Positions 51,123-61,878 are shown, counted from the stretch's first letter. The stretch: DNA of 64,000 nucleotides from CmP2 sp052084925 (GCA_052084925.1 JBQDEV010000002.1:1-64000), one strand, 5' to 3'. Program-made: numbers and translations. The notes: generated by a model not told the origin, from the sequence alone.

Positions 51123-51650
51123 CTACAGCGTCGCCGTGGGGTCGATGTCTTCCACCGGAACCCCGGTCCACCGCGACCAGGCCCGCACCAGCGCACGGTA
51201 GGTGAGTTCCTCCACCATCGCCGCGGCCAGTTCGTCCTCGTCCGCGTGCGGATCCGCGCCCCGGGTCGATACCCGCGACTCGATGGCCATCCGATGCACC
51301 GTGATCGTGGTGGCGCCGTCGGCGTCGTGCTCCACCTCGGCCAGCAGATCGCCCACCGCCTCCGCACCGCCGCCCCGGAAGTTCAGCAGGCGCCGCTCCA
51401 GATGCAGCGGGATCATCGTGTAGCGGAAATTCACCTGGTGCACCTCCTCGCCCACCACCTCGGCGAGCCGGTCGATGGCCGTGGCCAAGGTCTCCCCGAA
51501 ACGCAGATGGCGGCTGCGGTACCGGGGCAGCGACTGCGGATGCAACGGACCGCGCAGTCCCCGGCCGTGGCGGTCGCGCCGCCGCGTGGTGAGGCCCTGT
51601 CCGGCGGGGCCCGAGGGCTCCGGGGGTTGCACGGCACGAGAGGTGAACAT
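51123..51650 (-). CDS. Zincin-like 'metallopeptidase family' protein lacking HExxH
   Basis: 175 residues. 'RRRDRHGRGLRGPLHPQSLP' near 23-42 is the hallmark of the actinobacterial family found beside DUF3499 (mycobacterial Rv3259), which databases label a metallopeptidase. The zinc motif HExxH is absent; the chain instead reads 'MVEELTYRAL' at about 145-154, where that helix may lie. A protease call would therefore be unsafe. It may be a degenerate or structural member. It is convergent with DUF5719 and divergent from DUF3499. Confidence 0.7.
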   Translation of the reverse strand: MFTSRAVQPPEPSGPAGQGLTTRRRDRHGRGLRGPLHPQSLPRYRSRHLRFGETLATAIDRLAEVVGEEVHQVNFRYTMIPLHLERRLLNFRGGGAEAVGDLLAEVEHDADGATTITVHRMAIESRVSTRGADPHADEDELAAAMVEELTYRALVRAWSRWTGVPVEDIDPTATL

Positions 51651-51722
51651 CAGCCCAGTGTAGGCCGGTCACGATGAGCGGGGGAACCGCGTGTGCTCAC
51701 CGTGAACCGGTGGCCCCGACGG

Positions 51723-51728
51723 TAGAGT
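51723..51728 (+). promoter_or_regulatory. -10 box of the DUF3499 gene (leaderless spacing)
   Basis: TAGAGT lies 8 nt before GTG 51737. Confidence 0.5.
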
Positions 51729-51736
51729 GACCTGCT

Positions 51737-52186
51737 GTGGGATCGAATCGCTTTTGCTCCAAGACCGGCTGCCGCGGCGTCGCCGTGGCGACGCTGACGT
51801 ACAACTATGCCGACTCGGCGGTGGTCCTCGGGCCCATGTCGCAGCGGGCCGAGCCGCACGCCTACGACCTCTGCCTACGTCACTGCCGTGCCATGACCGC
51901 ACCTGTGGGCTGGGAGCTGCTGCGCCTGGTCTCTCCGGAGGACCTGCAGGCACCACCGGTCTCCGACCCGGATGATCTGCTCGCCCTGGCCGATGCGGTC
52001 AAGGAAACGCCGGGCACCGAGTCGAACCCGAAGACCTCACCACTGGACGACGTCACCCCCGACACCACCGCACACCGCGTGGATCGTAGCGTCCAGCCCG
52101 TGGCCGAGGACGACGTCGTCGACCCCCGCCCCGCCGCCGGGGAGAGCCGGCCGAACCTGAGGATCCTGCGCTCCGTGGAGAGCTGA
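51737..52186 (+). CDS. DUF3499 family protein
   Basis: 149 residues. The N-terminal half matches DUF3499 closely: 'CSKTGCRGVAVATLTYNYAD' near 7-26, 'LGPMSQRAEPHAYDLCLRH' near 31-49 and 'TAPVGWELLRL' near 54-64. The four cysteine/histidine positions look like a small zinc site. The C-terminal half is an acidic low-complexity tail. Function unknown; the family is restricted to actinobacteria. ahcY follows 56 nt later with its own -10 box. Confidence 0.87.
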   Translation: MGSNRFCSKTGCRGVAVATLTYNYADSAVVLGPMSQRAEPHAYDLCLRHCRAMTAPVGWELLRLVSPEDLQAPPVSDPDDLLALADAVKETPGTESNPKTSPLDDVTPDTTAHRVDRSVQPVAEDDVVDPRPAAGESRPNLRILRSVES

Positions 52187-52229
52187 GTCGAATCATGACC
52201 TAGCCTCTGCACCGGACCCCGTGACGGTC

Positions 52230-52235
52230 TAGGCT
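52230..52235 (+). promoter_or_regulatory. -10 box of ahcY (leaderless spacing)
   Basis: TAGGCT lies 7 nt before ATG 52243. GGAG occurs in the same gap, so a very short leader is also conceivable. Confidence 0.5.
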
Positions 52236-52242
52236 GGAGACC

Positions 52243-53826
<1,584 letters not shown>

Positions 53827-53838
53827 GCCGCTGCGGCT

Positions 53839-54636
53839 CTAGCCGTGGTGCACCAACCGGGACGCGCGCTGCTGCATGGACTCTCTCCGAGCCTGCAGGA
53901 TCGCGTAGTCCCGGTTTCTGCGTTCGGCGACGACCGCGTGGAGGAACGCCTCGGGCGGAACCTGGGCACCCGGTCCCGGAGCCACGTAGGGGGCCACCTG
54001 CTGGGTTAGATTCCAGGCAGTCTGCTGACGGGACTCCGGTAGCATCCGGTCGGCCTGGCGCAAGAAGCGGGTGACCGCGACCGCCAGCGCATCGGGCAGC
54101 CGGCCGACGTCGGCGCTGGAGGCCCACTGGCGCAGCGGTGCGGGGACGTCGGGCAGCGGCGGCGGAATCTTCGGCAGCCGCTGGGTGATGAGGTAGGTTC
54201 CGGCGACCATGTCGCCCAGGCGCTTGCCGCGCTCGTTCATCATCGAGACGATCACCGCGATCGAGCCGGCGGTCATCCACACTTCGAAGACGCCGGTGAG
54301 CACGCGCGCCAGCACGTGACGGGCGCGCACCGCTCCGCCGTCCTCACGCACGGCGCGCAACCCCAGCGCCCATTTGCCGAGCGAACGCCCGCGGGTCAGG
54401 GTTTCCACGGTGAAGGGGACCACCACCAGCAGTAGGACCATCAGCGCGATCACCGCCGCCTGTCCCGCTGCCGCATCGACCGTCACATCGAACTGGACCA
54501 AAAGAAGGATTAGCCCGATCGCCAGCAACGCCAGCGCCACCCCGTCGATGAGGGTCGCCGCCGCGCGCTGAATCACTGTGGCCGGACGCAGCTGCAGAAC
54601 AACAGCTTCGCCGGTGATGACGGTCGATGAACTCAT
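53839..54636 (-). CDS. RDD family membrane protein
   Basis: 265 residues. The RDD domain (about 15-160) has three helices, with 'ATVIQRAAATLIDGVALALL' near 18-37 holding the conserved Arg and Asp residues and 'RGRSLGKWALGLRAVREDGG' near 85-104. The C-terminal 100 residues are soluble and charged. The start ATG 54636 has AGGGG about 8 nt upstream. It is divergent from the SpoIIM-like gene, as in Mycobacterium, where a DUF58 protein and a MoxR ATPase complete the cluster; those two are not present here. Confidence 0.88.
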   Translation of the reverse strand: MSSSTVITGEAVVLQLRPATVIQRAAATLIDGVALALLAIGLILLLVQFDVTVDAAAGQAAVIALMVLLLVVVPFTVETLTRGRSLGKWALGLRAVREDGGAVRARHVLARVLTGVFEVWMTAGSIAVIVSMMNERGKRLGDMVAGTYLITQRLPKIPPPLPDVPAPLRQWASSADVGRLPDALAVAVTRFLRQADRMLPESRQQTAWNLTQQVAPYVAPGPGAQVPPEAFLHAVVAERRNRDYAILQARRESMQQRASRLVHHG

Positions 54637-54685
54637 GCGGGGCACCCCTGACGCTTCGGTACTGTCCGGCCACCACCTTACCCGG

Positions 54686-54691
54686 TAGCCT
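54686..54691 (+). promoter_or_regulatory. -10 box of the SpoIIM-like gene (leaderless spacing)
   Basis: TAGCCT lies 6 nt before GTG 54698. Confidence 0.5.
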
Positions 54692-54697
54692 GTCAGG

Positions 54698-55690
54698 GTG
54701 GATCTTGATGCTTTCACCGCCGTCAACCAGCAGGACTGGGACCGTCTGCGGGCCCTGTCCAAGCGTCGTCGACTCAGTGCCGCCGAGATCGACGAACTGG
54801 TCGAACTCTACGGACGGGCCTCCACACACCTATCCGTGGTGCAGGCTCAGGACCCCGACGGCCCGCAGGCCAGCGGCCTGTCCCTGGTCGTGGCGGGGGC
54901 CCGCACCCGACTCACCTCCGCCACCGAGAATCCCGGATCGGTGGTGCGGGACTTCGTCTCCCGGCAACTGCCCGCTGCCTTCTACCGGATCCGGTGGATG
55001 ACCGTGATCCTGGGCGTGCTGTTCTGCGCCGTCGCCACCGCCTACGGGGCGTGGGTCGCCTCCTCGCCGGATGTCCTGGCCGCGCTGATGAGCCCGGAGG
55101 AACAGGAGGCCTTCGTCCAGGAGGACTTCGTTCAGTATTACTCGGAGAACCCGGCCGGCTCCTTCGCCTCCCTGGTCTGGACGAACAACGCCTGGATCGC
55201 CGCCCAGGAGGTGGCCTTCGGCATCACCGGGTTCTTCGTGCCCTACGTACTCTTCGCCAACGCCCAGGGGATCGGCATTTCCGCCGGGGTGATGGCCGCC
55301 CACGAGGAACTCGACACCTTCTTCCTGTTCATCCTTCCGCACGGGTTCATGGAACTCACCGCCATCTTCATCGCCGGCGCGGCGGGTCTGCACATCTTCT
55401 GGGCGCTGGTCGCTCCCGGGCGGCAGACCCGCATGGCCGCGGTGGGTGCCGCCGGGCGCTCGCTGATTACGGTGGCGATCGGACTCGTCGGGGTGCTGTT
55501 CGTCTCCGCCCTCGTCGAGGCATTCGTCACCCCGGCACCCTGGCCCGACCCGGTGCGCCTGGGCATCGGTCTCGCCGTGCTGGGTGGGTACTGGACCTAC
55601 ACCCTGGTGCTGGGACGGCGCGCGGTGCGACAGGGCGTCACCGGTGATCTGGCGCGCACCGACTCCGGCGCGCATCAGCTCACCGCCTGA
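54698..55690 (+). CDS. Stage II sporulation protein M-like membrane protein
   Basis: 330 residues. A soluble head (about 1-95) with 'DRLRALSKRRRLSAAEIDELVELYGRAS' features near 12-40 is followed by about five helices. 'NAWIAAQEVAFGITGFFVPYVL' near 165-186 and 'ILPHGFMELTAIFIAGAAGL' near 209-228 are the SpoIIM signatures. The name comes from Bacillus; non-sporulating actinobacteria carry it beside RDD, and its role there is unknown. Confidence 0.87.
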   Translation: MDLDAFTAVNQQDWDRLRALSKRRRLSAAEIDELVELYGRASTHLSVVQAQDPDGPQASGLSLVVAGARTRLTSATENPGSVVRDFVSRQLPAAFYRIRWMTVILGVLFCAVATAYGAWVASSPDVLAALMSPEEQEAFVQEDFVQYYSENPAGSFASLVWTNNAWIAAQEVAFGITGFFVPYVLFANAQGIGISAGVMAAHEELDTFFLFILPHGFMELTAIFIAGAAGLHIFWALVAPGRQTRMAAVGAAGRSLITVAIGLVGVLFVSALVEAFVTPAPWPDPVRLGIGLAVLGGYWTYTLVLGRRAVRQGVTGDLARTDSGAHQLTA

Positions 55691-55807
55691 TCCGGCGCGC
55701 CGATGCATCGACCCGCGGTGGGTCACGACGGCAGATGCCCTCCGGGGCAGTACGCTCGAGGAAGAATGACCAGCAGGCGGGCTGTACGGCTCGGAAACGA
55801 GGTAGAG

Positions 55808-57283
55808 ATGACGACTCCGGATCCTGACCGCACCACCGGTGAGAACCCAGCCGAGGGCGATGATCACCGCGACCAGCAGCCCACCGAAGCGCTGACGCCC
55901 GAGGAACAGCCCACGGATTCGTCCGCGCAGCAGACCGCAGATCAGACTACGGAGACAGCCGGTGCCGAGGACTTCGAGTCCGGCCTGGACTACGGCGCCT
56001 TCGTCGACGACGAATCAGAAGCCACCGAAGCCACCGAGACGCCGCGCTTCCTGCAGGACTCCGAGACCGAGACCACCCCGATCGCGCGCCAGACCGAACT
56101 TGCCCGCGAGGGGGAGCCACAGCAGACCGAGGTGATCGGCGACGAGGATCGACACGCTCAGGACACCGGTCTGTTCGCGGATGACGACGCGCAGCGCACC
56201 GAGGTCATCGGGGAGCACGCCGAGGCTCCGAAACACGCGGAGAGCGCCCACGCCGACACGGTACCGATCACGGACGACGAGGCTCAGCGTACCGAGGTGA
56301 TCGGGGAGCACACCGCCGTCCAGGAACCTGTGGCCGCCGAACACCGCGACGCCGAGCACAACTACACGGTGCCGCTGCCGGACTTGAGCTCCGAACAGGA
56401 CACGAAGATCAACCCAGACCCGGCCGATCCGTTCACCGGTGCCGCGGCGGTGCCGGCCTCGGGCGGCATGGGGCACGAGGACACAGATCGGCGCACCCGG
56501 CGTGAGGCCGAGGCACGCGCCATGGCCCGCGACGAAGCGCTGGAATCCCCGCGCACCCTGTCCCGCGTACTGCAGGTGCTGCTGGCGATCTTCGCCCCGA
56601 TCGTGCTGCTCATCGCGGCCGTCCGGCTGGTGGCCTCCCCGGTCTTCCTGTGGCTGGAGTATCGCCGTCCCGGGTTCCCGGCTGATGATTTCGGCTTCAG
56701 CACCGCCGACCGCACCGTCTATGGGTCCTACGGGCTGGACTACCTGTTCAACCTCTCGGACTCCCGCTACCTCTCAGAGCTGACCACCGCTGACGGATCT
56801 TCGGCGCTGTTCACCTCCGAGGAGGTCTCGCACATGCACGACGTCAAGGTGGTCATGCTGATCACCCTGCTCGCTGGCATCGTGCTGGGGCTGGCCTGCC
56901 TGGTCTTCCTGATCATTCTGGCCCGTACCCGCAAGGGCGGTATCCGTCGGGCCCTGTTTGCTGGATCTGTGTGGCTCATCGTGGCGATGATCGGTCTGGG
57001 CGTGGCCGCTGTGCTCGGCTGGGAAGCGTTCTTCGCAGGCTTCCACTCCCTGTTCTTCGCCGACGGCACCTGGACGTTCTACGCCTCCGACACCCTGATC
57101 CGGCTCTACCCGAACCAGTTCTGGATCGATGCCGGCATCACCATCGCCGCCCTGACCCTGATCACCGCGATCGTGACGCTGGTCCTGACCTGGCCGACGC
57201 GCCGTCGTCGGGAGGATTCCCGCCAGGACCAGATCCAGCTGATCACCCGGAAGAACTACTGGGCCAGCGAGTCAGCCCGCTGA
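55808..57283 (+). CDS. DUF1461/TIGR01906-type membrane protein with long acidic repeat-bearing N-terminus
   Basis: 491 residues. The C-terminal half (about 265-480) is a TIGR01906/DUF1461-like membrane domain with four helices and 'RTVYGSYGLDYLFNLSDSRY' (about 313-332) and 'SHMHDVKVVM' (about 354-363) in its outer loop. The first 225 residues are acidic and disordered and repeat 'QRTEVIGEH' twice, with a third related copy 'QQTEVIGDE', near residues 106-175. The start ATG 55808 has GAGG 5 nt upstream. An in-frame ATG at 55766, 9 nt after TACGCT, is an alternative. It ends 1 nt from the convergent fadD. Confidence 0.78.
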   Translation: MTTPDPDRTTGENPAEGDDHRDQQPTEALTPEEQPTDSSAQQTADQTTETAGAEDFESGLDYGAFVDDESEATEATETPRFLQDSETETTPIARQTELAREGEPQQTEVIGDEDRHAQDTGLFADDDAQRTEVIGEHAEAPKHAESAHADTVPITDDEAQRTEVIGEHTAVQEPVAAEHRDAEHNYTVPLPDLSSEQDTKINPDPADPFTGAAAVPASGGMGHEDTDRRTRREAEARAMARDEALESPRTLSRVLQVLLAIFAPIVLLIAAVRLVASPVFLWLEYRRPGFPADDFGFSTADRTVYGSYGLDYLFNLSDSRYLSELTTADGSSALFTSEEVSHMHDVKVVMLITLLAGIVLGLACLVFLIILARTRKGGIRRALFAGSVWLIVAMIGLGVAAVLGWEAFFAGFHSLFFADGTWTFYASDTLIRLYPNQFWIDAGITIAALTLITAIVTLVLTWPTRRRREDSRQDQIQLITRKNYWASESAR

Positions 57284-57284
57284 C

Positions 57285-59111
57285 TCAGCGGGCGTAGAGT
57301 CGCTCGATCTCGGCGGAGTGGTCCTCGATCACCCGATGACGCTGCAGCTTCTGCGAGGGAGTCACGTGCCCGGACTCCTCGGTGAGTTCGCGGTCGAGGA
57401 TCAGGAATTTCCTCACCGATTCGGCGCGGGAGACCTGCTCGTTGGCAAGGTCCACGAACCGCTGGACCTCGGCGATGATGCCTTCATCTTCGGCGGCCTG
57501 GGCCAGGGTCATCGGTTCGCGTGAGTGCCGCTTGGCCCAGCGCTCCAGCGCCTCGGGATCCAGGGCGACCAAGGCCCCGACAAAGGGACGGTCGTCTCCG
57601 ACCACCACGACCTGTGAGACCAGGGGAGCGGTGCGGATGGACTCCTCCAACGGGGTGGGCACCACGTTCTTGCCGCCGGCGGTAACGATCAGTTCCTTCT
57701 TGCGCCCGGTCACGTAGAGGTAGCCGTCGTCATCGAGGCGGCCCAGGTCACCGGTCTTGAAGAAGCCATCCTCGCTGAACGCCTCGGCGCTGGCCTCGGG
57801 GCGGTTGAAGTAGCCATTGCAGATCACCACGCCACGCAGCAAGATCTCGTCGTCCTCGGCGATCTTGATGGTGGTGCCGGGAACCGGCAGTCCCACGGAG
57901 CCCAGACGGGTGTGGCCGGGAATGTTCAGGGTGGCCGGGGCGGTGGACTCGGTGAGACCGTAGCCCTCCTGGATGCTGATGCCCATGCCGCGGAAGAAAT
58001 GGGCGAGCTCGGGGTTCAGCGGAGAAGCCCCCGAGACGGCGAACCGGGCCTGCCCGCCCATCAGGGCGCGTACCTTCGGGTAGACCAGGCGGTTGAAGAG
58101 GGCGTGCTTGGCTCGCAGGGCAGGGCCGGGGCCGTTGCCCTCACCGCGCTGGGCGGCGTCGAGGGCACGCGAGTAGGCGATGGCGGTGTCTCGCGCAGCG
58201 GTGACGATGCGCTCCTTACCCGAGTCGCGGGCGTTGGCCAGGATGCCGGCCTCGACCTTTTCGAGCAGGCGGGGCACCAGCAGCAACCAGGTCGGATGGA
58301 ACGTGGCCATGTGCTCAGTGAGACGGCTGAGGTCGGCGGTGTGGGCGATCTGGATCCGTCCCACCAGGCAGATGTACTGCACCGCGTGGGCGAGCACGTG
58401 CGCCAATGGTAGGAACATCAGGGTGCGCTGTTCGCCGCCGCCGATGATGTTCTCGGCGAAGGGCAGGATGTCTACCGCACCCTCGGCCAGGTTCCGGTGG
58501 GTGATCCGTGCGCCCTTGGGCTGACCGGTGGTGCCCGAGGTGTAGACGAGCGTGGCTGTGTCGTCGAGCACGGGGGTGCTGCGTGCGGCTTCGATGACGT
58601 CGTCGCCGATCGAGGAACCGTCCTTGGCCAGCTGGGCCAACGCGGGCTCATCCATGGAGAACAGACTCAGCTCTGCCGCGTCGAGCCCCTCGGTGTCGTC
58701 CAGGGCACGCTGTACGGCGCGGCGCTGCTTCTCACCGCCGGTGAACACCAGCCGGGCGCCCGAATCGGTGAGGATGTGACTCACCTGCGCCGGAGAGGAG
58801 GTCTCATAGATCGGCACCGAGATCGCCCCAGCGAACCAGATGGCCTGATCGACCAGCGCCCATTCATAGCTGGTGGGGGCCATCAGCGCCACCAGATCGC
58901 CCGGTTTCACCCCGTGGTGCACCAGCCCTTTGGCCAGTGCGTGCACCCGATCGAAGAAGTCCCGGTAGGAGATATCGACCCAGCCGCCGGCACCGTTTGG
59001 CACCGCGTAGACAGGTGCCTGCGGCGTCTCCTGCGCCACAGCCAGCGCCAGGTCTGTCAGGTTGGAGTCATCCGGCAGAGTCGAGATCGGCGCGGTCGAA
59101 GTTTCCAGCAT
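57285..59111 (-). CDS. Long-chain fatty acid-CoA ligase (AMP-forming)
   Basis: 608 residues. It activates fatty acids to acyl-CoA through acyl-AMP. The core motifs are 'TATLVYTSGTTGQPKGA' near 185-201, 'GYGLTESTAP' near 384-393 and 'FKTGDLGRLDDDGYLYVTGR' near 447-466. 'ELIVTAGGKNVVP' near 470-482 has the hinge lysine region. It is closest to the FadD15 type common in actinobacteria. GGAAGG precedes the ATG by 5 nt. No hairpin separates it from the convergent DUF1461 gene. Confidence 0.92.
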   Translation of the reverse strand: MLETSTAPISTLPDDSNLTDLALAVAQETPQAPVYAVPNGAGGWVDISYRDFFDRVHALAKGLVHHGVKPGDLVALMAPTSYEWALVDQAIWFAGAISVPIYETSSPAQVSHILTDSGARLVFTGGEKQRRAVQRALDDTEGLDAAELSLFSMDEPALAQLAKDGSSIGDDVIEAARSTPVLDDTATLVYTSGTTGQPKGARITHRNLAEGAVDILPFAENIIGGGEQRTLMFLPLAHVLAHAVQYICLVGRIQIAHTADLSRLTEHMATFHPTWLLLVPRLLEKVEAGILANARDSGKERIVTAARDTAIAYSRALDAAQRGEGNGPGPALRAKHALFNRLVYPKVRALMGGQARFAVSGASPLNPELAHFFRGMGISIQEGYGLTESTAPATLNIPGHTRLGSVGLPVPGTTIKIAEDDEILLRGVVICNGYFNRPEASAEAFSEDGFFKTGDLGRLDDDGYLYVTGRKKELIVTAGGKNVVPTPLEESIRTAPLVSQVVVVGDDRPFVGALVALDPEALERWAKRHSREPMTLAQAAEDEGIIAEVQRFVDLANEQVSRAESVRKFLILDRELTEESGHVTPSQKLQRHRVIEDHSAEIERLYAR

Positions 59112-59203
59112 GAGGGCCTTCCGAGAGAATCAGGTCGGGGACGGTACAAAGTTGAGAACAGAGAACGGTCGGGGTCGATCGTATCGGGTGCACTAGGCCA
59201 CAG

Positions 59204-60835
59204 CTAGATCCAGGAATCGAACCACATACGCATCCGCCACGAATCGTAGGGAATCTGCTGACCGGTCCACAGGGGCATGAAGTACGCCGAAACCAGCACC
59301 ACCAGCAACACGAAGCCGAGCACGATCATCAGGTTTCGCTTCCGCGGCCGCAGCCCGTCGGCGGTGTCGATGGCCCCGCGGCGAAGGTACAGGCCCAGGC
59401 ACATCGTGACCGCCAACACCAGGAACGGTGCGTAGGCGATCGTGTAGAAGAAGAACATGGTGCGTGCCGGCCACAGCGCCCACACCAGTTGACCGGCCAC
59501 GTAGACGCCGAGGATCGCGCCGGCCCGCCAATCGCGCCGCCCCAGCCACAGGAACACCATCACGATCATCGCGAGCAACCCCGACCACCACAGCAACGGG
59601 TTAGCCAGGTCCAAGATGGCCTCGGAACAGCCGCCCTCGGCCGCGCATCCCAGTTCCCCTTGATCGCTGCCGACGTAATGGAAGGAGACCGGTCGGCCCA
59701 TGAACGGCCACGTCCAGGGGCTGGAAGCATAGTTGTGTCCGGAGGAGAGATCCGAATGGAACTCTGTGGACTGCGAGTGATAGTGGATCAGCCCGCGCAA
59801 CCAGTCCGGGACCCACCCGAAGAAACCACCCGCGGGATTCTCCGCCCCCCACTGGCGGTAGAAGCCCCCGGCGGTGAAAATCCATCCCGACCAGGTGATG
59901 AGGTAGCTGAAGGCTCCCACGACGACCACGCAGACGAAGGCGTACAGTCCGTCGCGCACCACCCCGGCGACGAACCAGCGTCGGATACCGGCGGTCCGGC
60001 GGGCTCCGATGTCCCAGCAAACGATCATCAGCCCGAAAACGGCGACGAAGGCCAGACCGGAGAGCTTCACGGAGCAGGCCGCACCCAGCAGGATCCCGGC
60101 GAGAATCCGCCACGGGCGCCACCCCAGCCAGGGGCCGTAGCGCAGGTAGGCGCGAAGTTCTTCTGGGGAGTCCTCGGCTCGGGCGCCGATCAGACGCGCG
60201 AGTTTCCGCCGCCCCGCGTCGCGATCCATCACCATCGCCCCGAAAGCGGCCAGCACGAAGAAGGAGAGGAAGATATCCAGCAGCCCGGTGCGCGACATCA
60301 CCAGATGGTGCCCGTCCACGGCCATCAACAGCCCAGCGATGCCACCCAGGGCGACGGAGCGGAACAGCTGCTGGGCGATCAGGGCCACCAACAGCACTGA
60401 AGCCGTGCCGACCACAGCGGATCCCAGCCGCCACCCGGCACCGGACTCCGGGCCCAGCAACATGACGCCGGCGCCGATGAGCCACTTGCCCAGCGGCGGG
60501 TGCACCACGTAGGAGGGCTCGTCCTTCGCCGTGATCTCACCGCGGGCGAAGGCCTCGTCCGAGTCCTCCTCCCAGCCCACCTCATAGCCGTGCTGCCACA
60601 GGCTCCAGCCGTCCTTGACGTAGTAGGTCTCGTCGAAGATCAGCCGGTGGGGGTGGTCTAGCGCGGTGAAACGCAACACGGCGGCGAAAAAGGTGACGAT
60701 CAGCGGAACAATCCAACCCGCCGCGCCGAGGGGGAGCCGTTCGCCGATCAGCCGCGCTCGCAGTACGGTGTCGGTGTACGCTTGCGACGCCGACGATACC
60801 CACGCAGGGGCGACGGAGGCAGGGCGGCGATGCAC
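59204..60835 (-). CDS. pmt: Dolichyl-phosphate-mannose-protein mannosyltransferase (actinobacterial Pmt)
   Basis: 543 residues with about ten membrane helices. It transfers mannose from polyprenyl-phosphate-mannose to Ser/Thr of secreted proteins. The catalytic acids lie in 'RLIFDETYYVKDGW' near 57-70, the first outer loop, and 'YVVHPPLGKWLIGAG' near 101-115 is the second GT-C motif. GTG 60835 lies 7 nt after TACGAT. The ATG at 60844 overlaps that box and is not preferred. It is divergent from rsmI, an order also seen in Mycobacterium (Rv1002c, Rv1003). Confidence 0.92.
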   Translation of the reverse strand: MHRRPASVAPAWVSSASQAYTDTVLRARLIGERLPLGAAGWIVPLIVTFFAAVLRFTALDHPHRLIFDETYYVKDGWSLWQHGYEVGWEEDSDEAFARGEITAKDEPSYVVHPPLGKWLIGAGVMLLGPESGAGWRLGSAVVGTASVLLVALIAQQLFRSVALGGIAGLLMAVDGHHLVMSRTGLLDIFLSFFVLAAFGAMVMDRDAGRRKLARLIGARAEDSPEELRAYLRYGPWLGWRPWRILAGILLGAACSVKLSGLAFVAVFGLMIVCWDIGARRTAGIRRWFVAGVVRDGLYAFVCVVVVGAFSYLITWSGWIFTAGGFYRQWGAENPAGGFFGWVPDWLRGLIHYHSQSTEFHSDLSSGHNYASSPWTWPFMGRPVSFHYVGSDQGELGCAAEGGCSEAILDLANPLLWWSGLLAMIVMVFLWLGRRDWRAGAILGVYVAGQLVWALWPARTMFFFYTIAYAPFLVLAVTMCLGLYLRRGAIDTADGLRPRKRNLMIVLGFVLLVVLVSAYFMPLWTGQQIPYDSWRMRMWFDSWI

Positions 60836-60842
60836 GCACACC

Positions 60843-60857
60843 ATCGTACGTGACGAT
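60843..60857. promoter_or_regulatory. Shared pmt/rsmI promoter region with inverted repeat
   Basis: TACGAT (60843-60848, minus strand) is the pmt -10. The segment ATCGT-acgtg-ACGAT (60843-60857) is a perfect 5-bp inverted repeat that places GACGAT (60852-60857) as a possible -10 for rsmI, so both promoters may overlap. Confidence 0.4.
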
Positions 60858-60868
60858 TTGAGGACTTC

Positions 60869-61711
60869 ATGGGCAGCATCATTCTCGCGGCGACGCCGTT
60901 GGGCAACATCGGCGATGCCTCGGCGCGATTGCGGGATCTACTCAGCACCGCCGACGTGGTCGCCGCCGAAGACACGCGCACCCTCGCACAGCTGGTCCGC
61001 GCCCTCGGCGTGACCATTCAGGGTCGTACCGTGGCCCACCACGAGCACAACGAAGCCCACTCCGCCCCCGAGCTCGTCCGGTTGGCCGCCGAAGGGGCCA
61101 CCGTGGTGATGGTCTCCGACGCCGGTATGCCGCTGGTCTCCGACCCCGGATTCCGGCTCGTGCAGGCCGCCGTGGCTGCGGGTGTGGACGTGACCTGCGC
61201 CCCCGGCCCATCCGCCGTCACCACCGCGCTGGCACTCTCCGGATTGCCGACGGACCGGTTCGCCTTCGAAGGGTTCGTCCCGCGCAAGGACGGGGAACGG
61301 CGCCGGTGGCTCGCCGAGGTGGCGCAGGATCCGCGAACCCTGGTGTTCTTTGAGTCCCCGCATCGGCTCGCGGCCACCCTGCACACCATGAGCGAAGTGT
61401 TCGGCCCCGATCGTGCCGGCTGTGTCTGCCGGGAACTGACCAAGCTGCACGAGGAAGTCATCCGCGATGAGCTCGCCGGGCTCGCGGCCTGGGCGGACGG
61501 CGGCACAGTGCGCGGCGAGATCGTCATTGTCGTTCAGGGCCACCAGCCGGACCTCGAGTCCCCGGACCTGGACACGTTGGCCGAGAACGTGGAGCGACGG
61601 GTCGCCGAGGGGGAACGGCTCAAGCCCGCGGTCAAGGACGTCGCCGCCACCGCCATGGGCGTCTCGACGCGCGAGCTCTACAACGTCGTCCTGCAGCGCC
61701 GGGAGTCCTGA
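60869..61711 (+). CDS. rsmI: 16S rRNA 2'-O-ribose C1402 methyltransferase
   Basis: 280 residues. It methylates the ribose of C1402 in the decoding centre. The SAM-binding tetrapyrrole-methylase fold shows 'LAATPLGNIGDASARLRDLL' near 5-24, 'VVAAEDTR' near 31-38, 'SDAGMPLVSDPG' near 84-95 and 'CAPGPSAVTTALALSGLP' near 111-128. GAGGA precedes the ATG. It is monocistronic, and about 170 nt separate it from the next start. Confidence 0.94.
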   Translation: MGSIILAATPLGNIGDASARLRDLLSTADVVAAEDTRTLAQLVRALGVTIQGRTVAHHEHNEAHSAPELVRLAAEGATVVMVSDAGMPLVSDPGFRLVQAAVAAGVDVTCAPGPSAVTTALALSGLPTDRFAFEGFVPRKDGERRRWLAEVAQDPRTLVFFESPHRLAATLHTMSEVFGPDRAGCVCRELTKLHEEVIRDELAGLAAWADGGTVRGEIVIVVQGHQPDLESPDLDTLAENVERRVAEGERLKPAVKDVAATAMGVSTRELYNVVLQRRES

Positions 61712-61878
61712 GAACCACGACTAAACGCGACAAAAACAGACACACGTGCGCAACCTCACCCTGACCCCCTAGTCTGGAGTCAGGACGTCGTCTCGGCGTC
61801 ACCCCGTCTCCGCGGCTCGGACCGGCACCAGTCGACTTGCTGGCGTCCGGAGAGCGTGAACGAATGAAAGAGGTAGCG

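Noticed and set aside
49076..51367. Very long open frame on the minus strand opposite DUF5719 (over 700 codons)
   Set aside because: It is antisense to a well-supported gene and its translation is Gly/Gln/His/Arg-rich low complexity, the usual result of GC-rich third positions. No start signal.
52187..52242. S-adenosylhomocysteine riboswitch before ahcY
   Set aside because: Only 56 nt separate the genes and the -10 lies 7 nt before the start codon, leaving no leader RNA.
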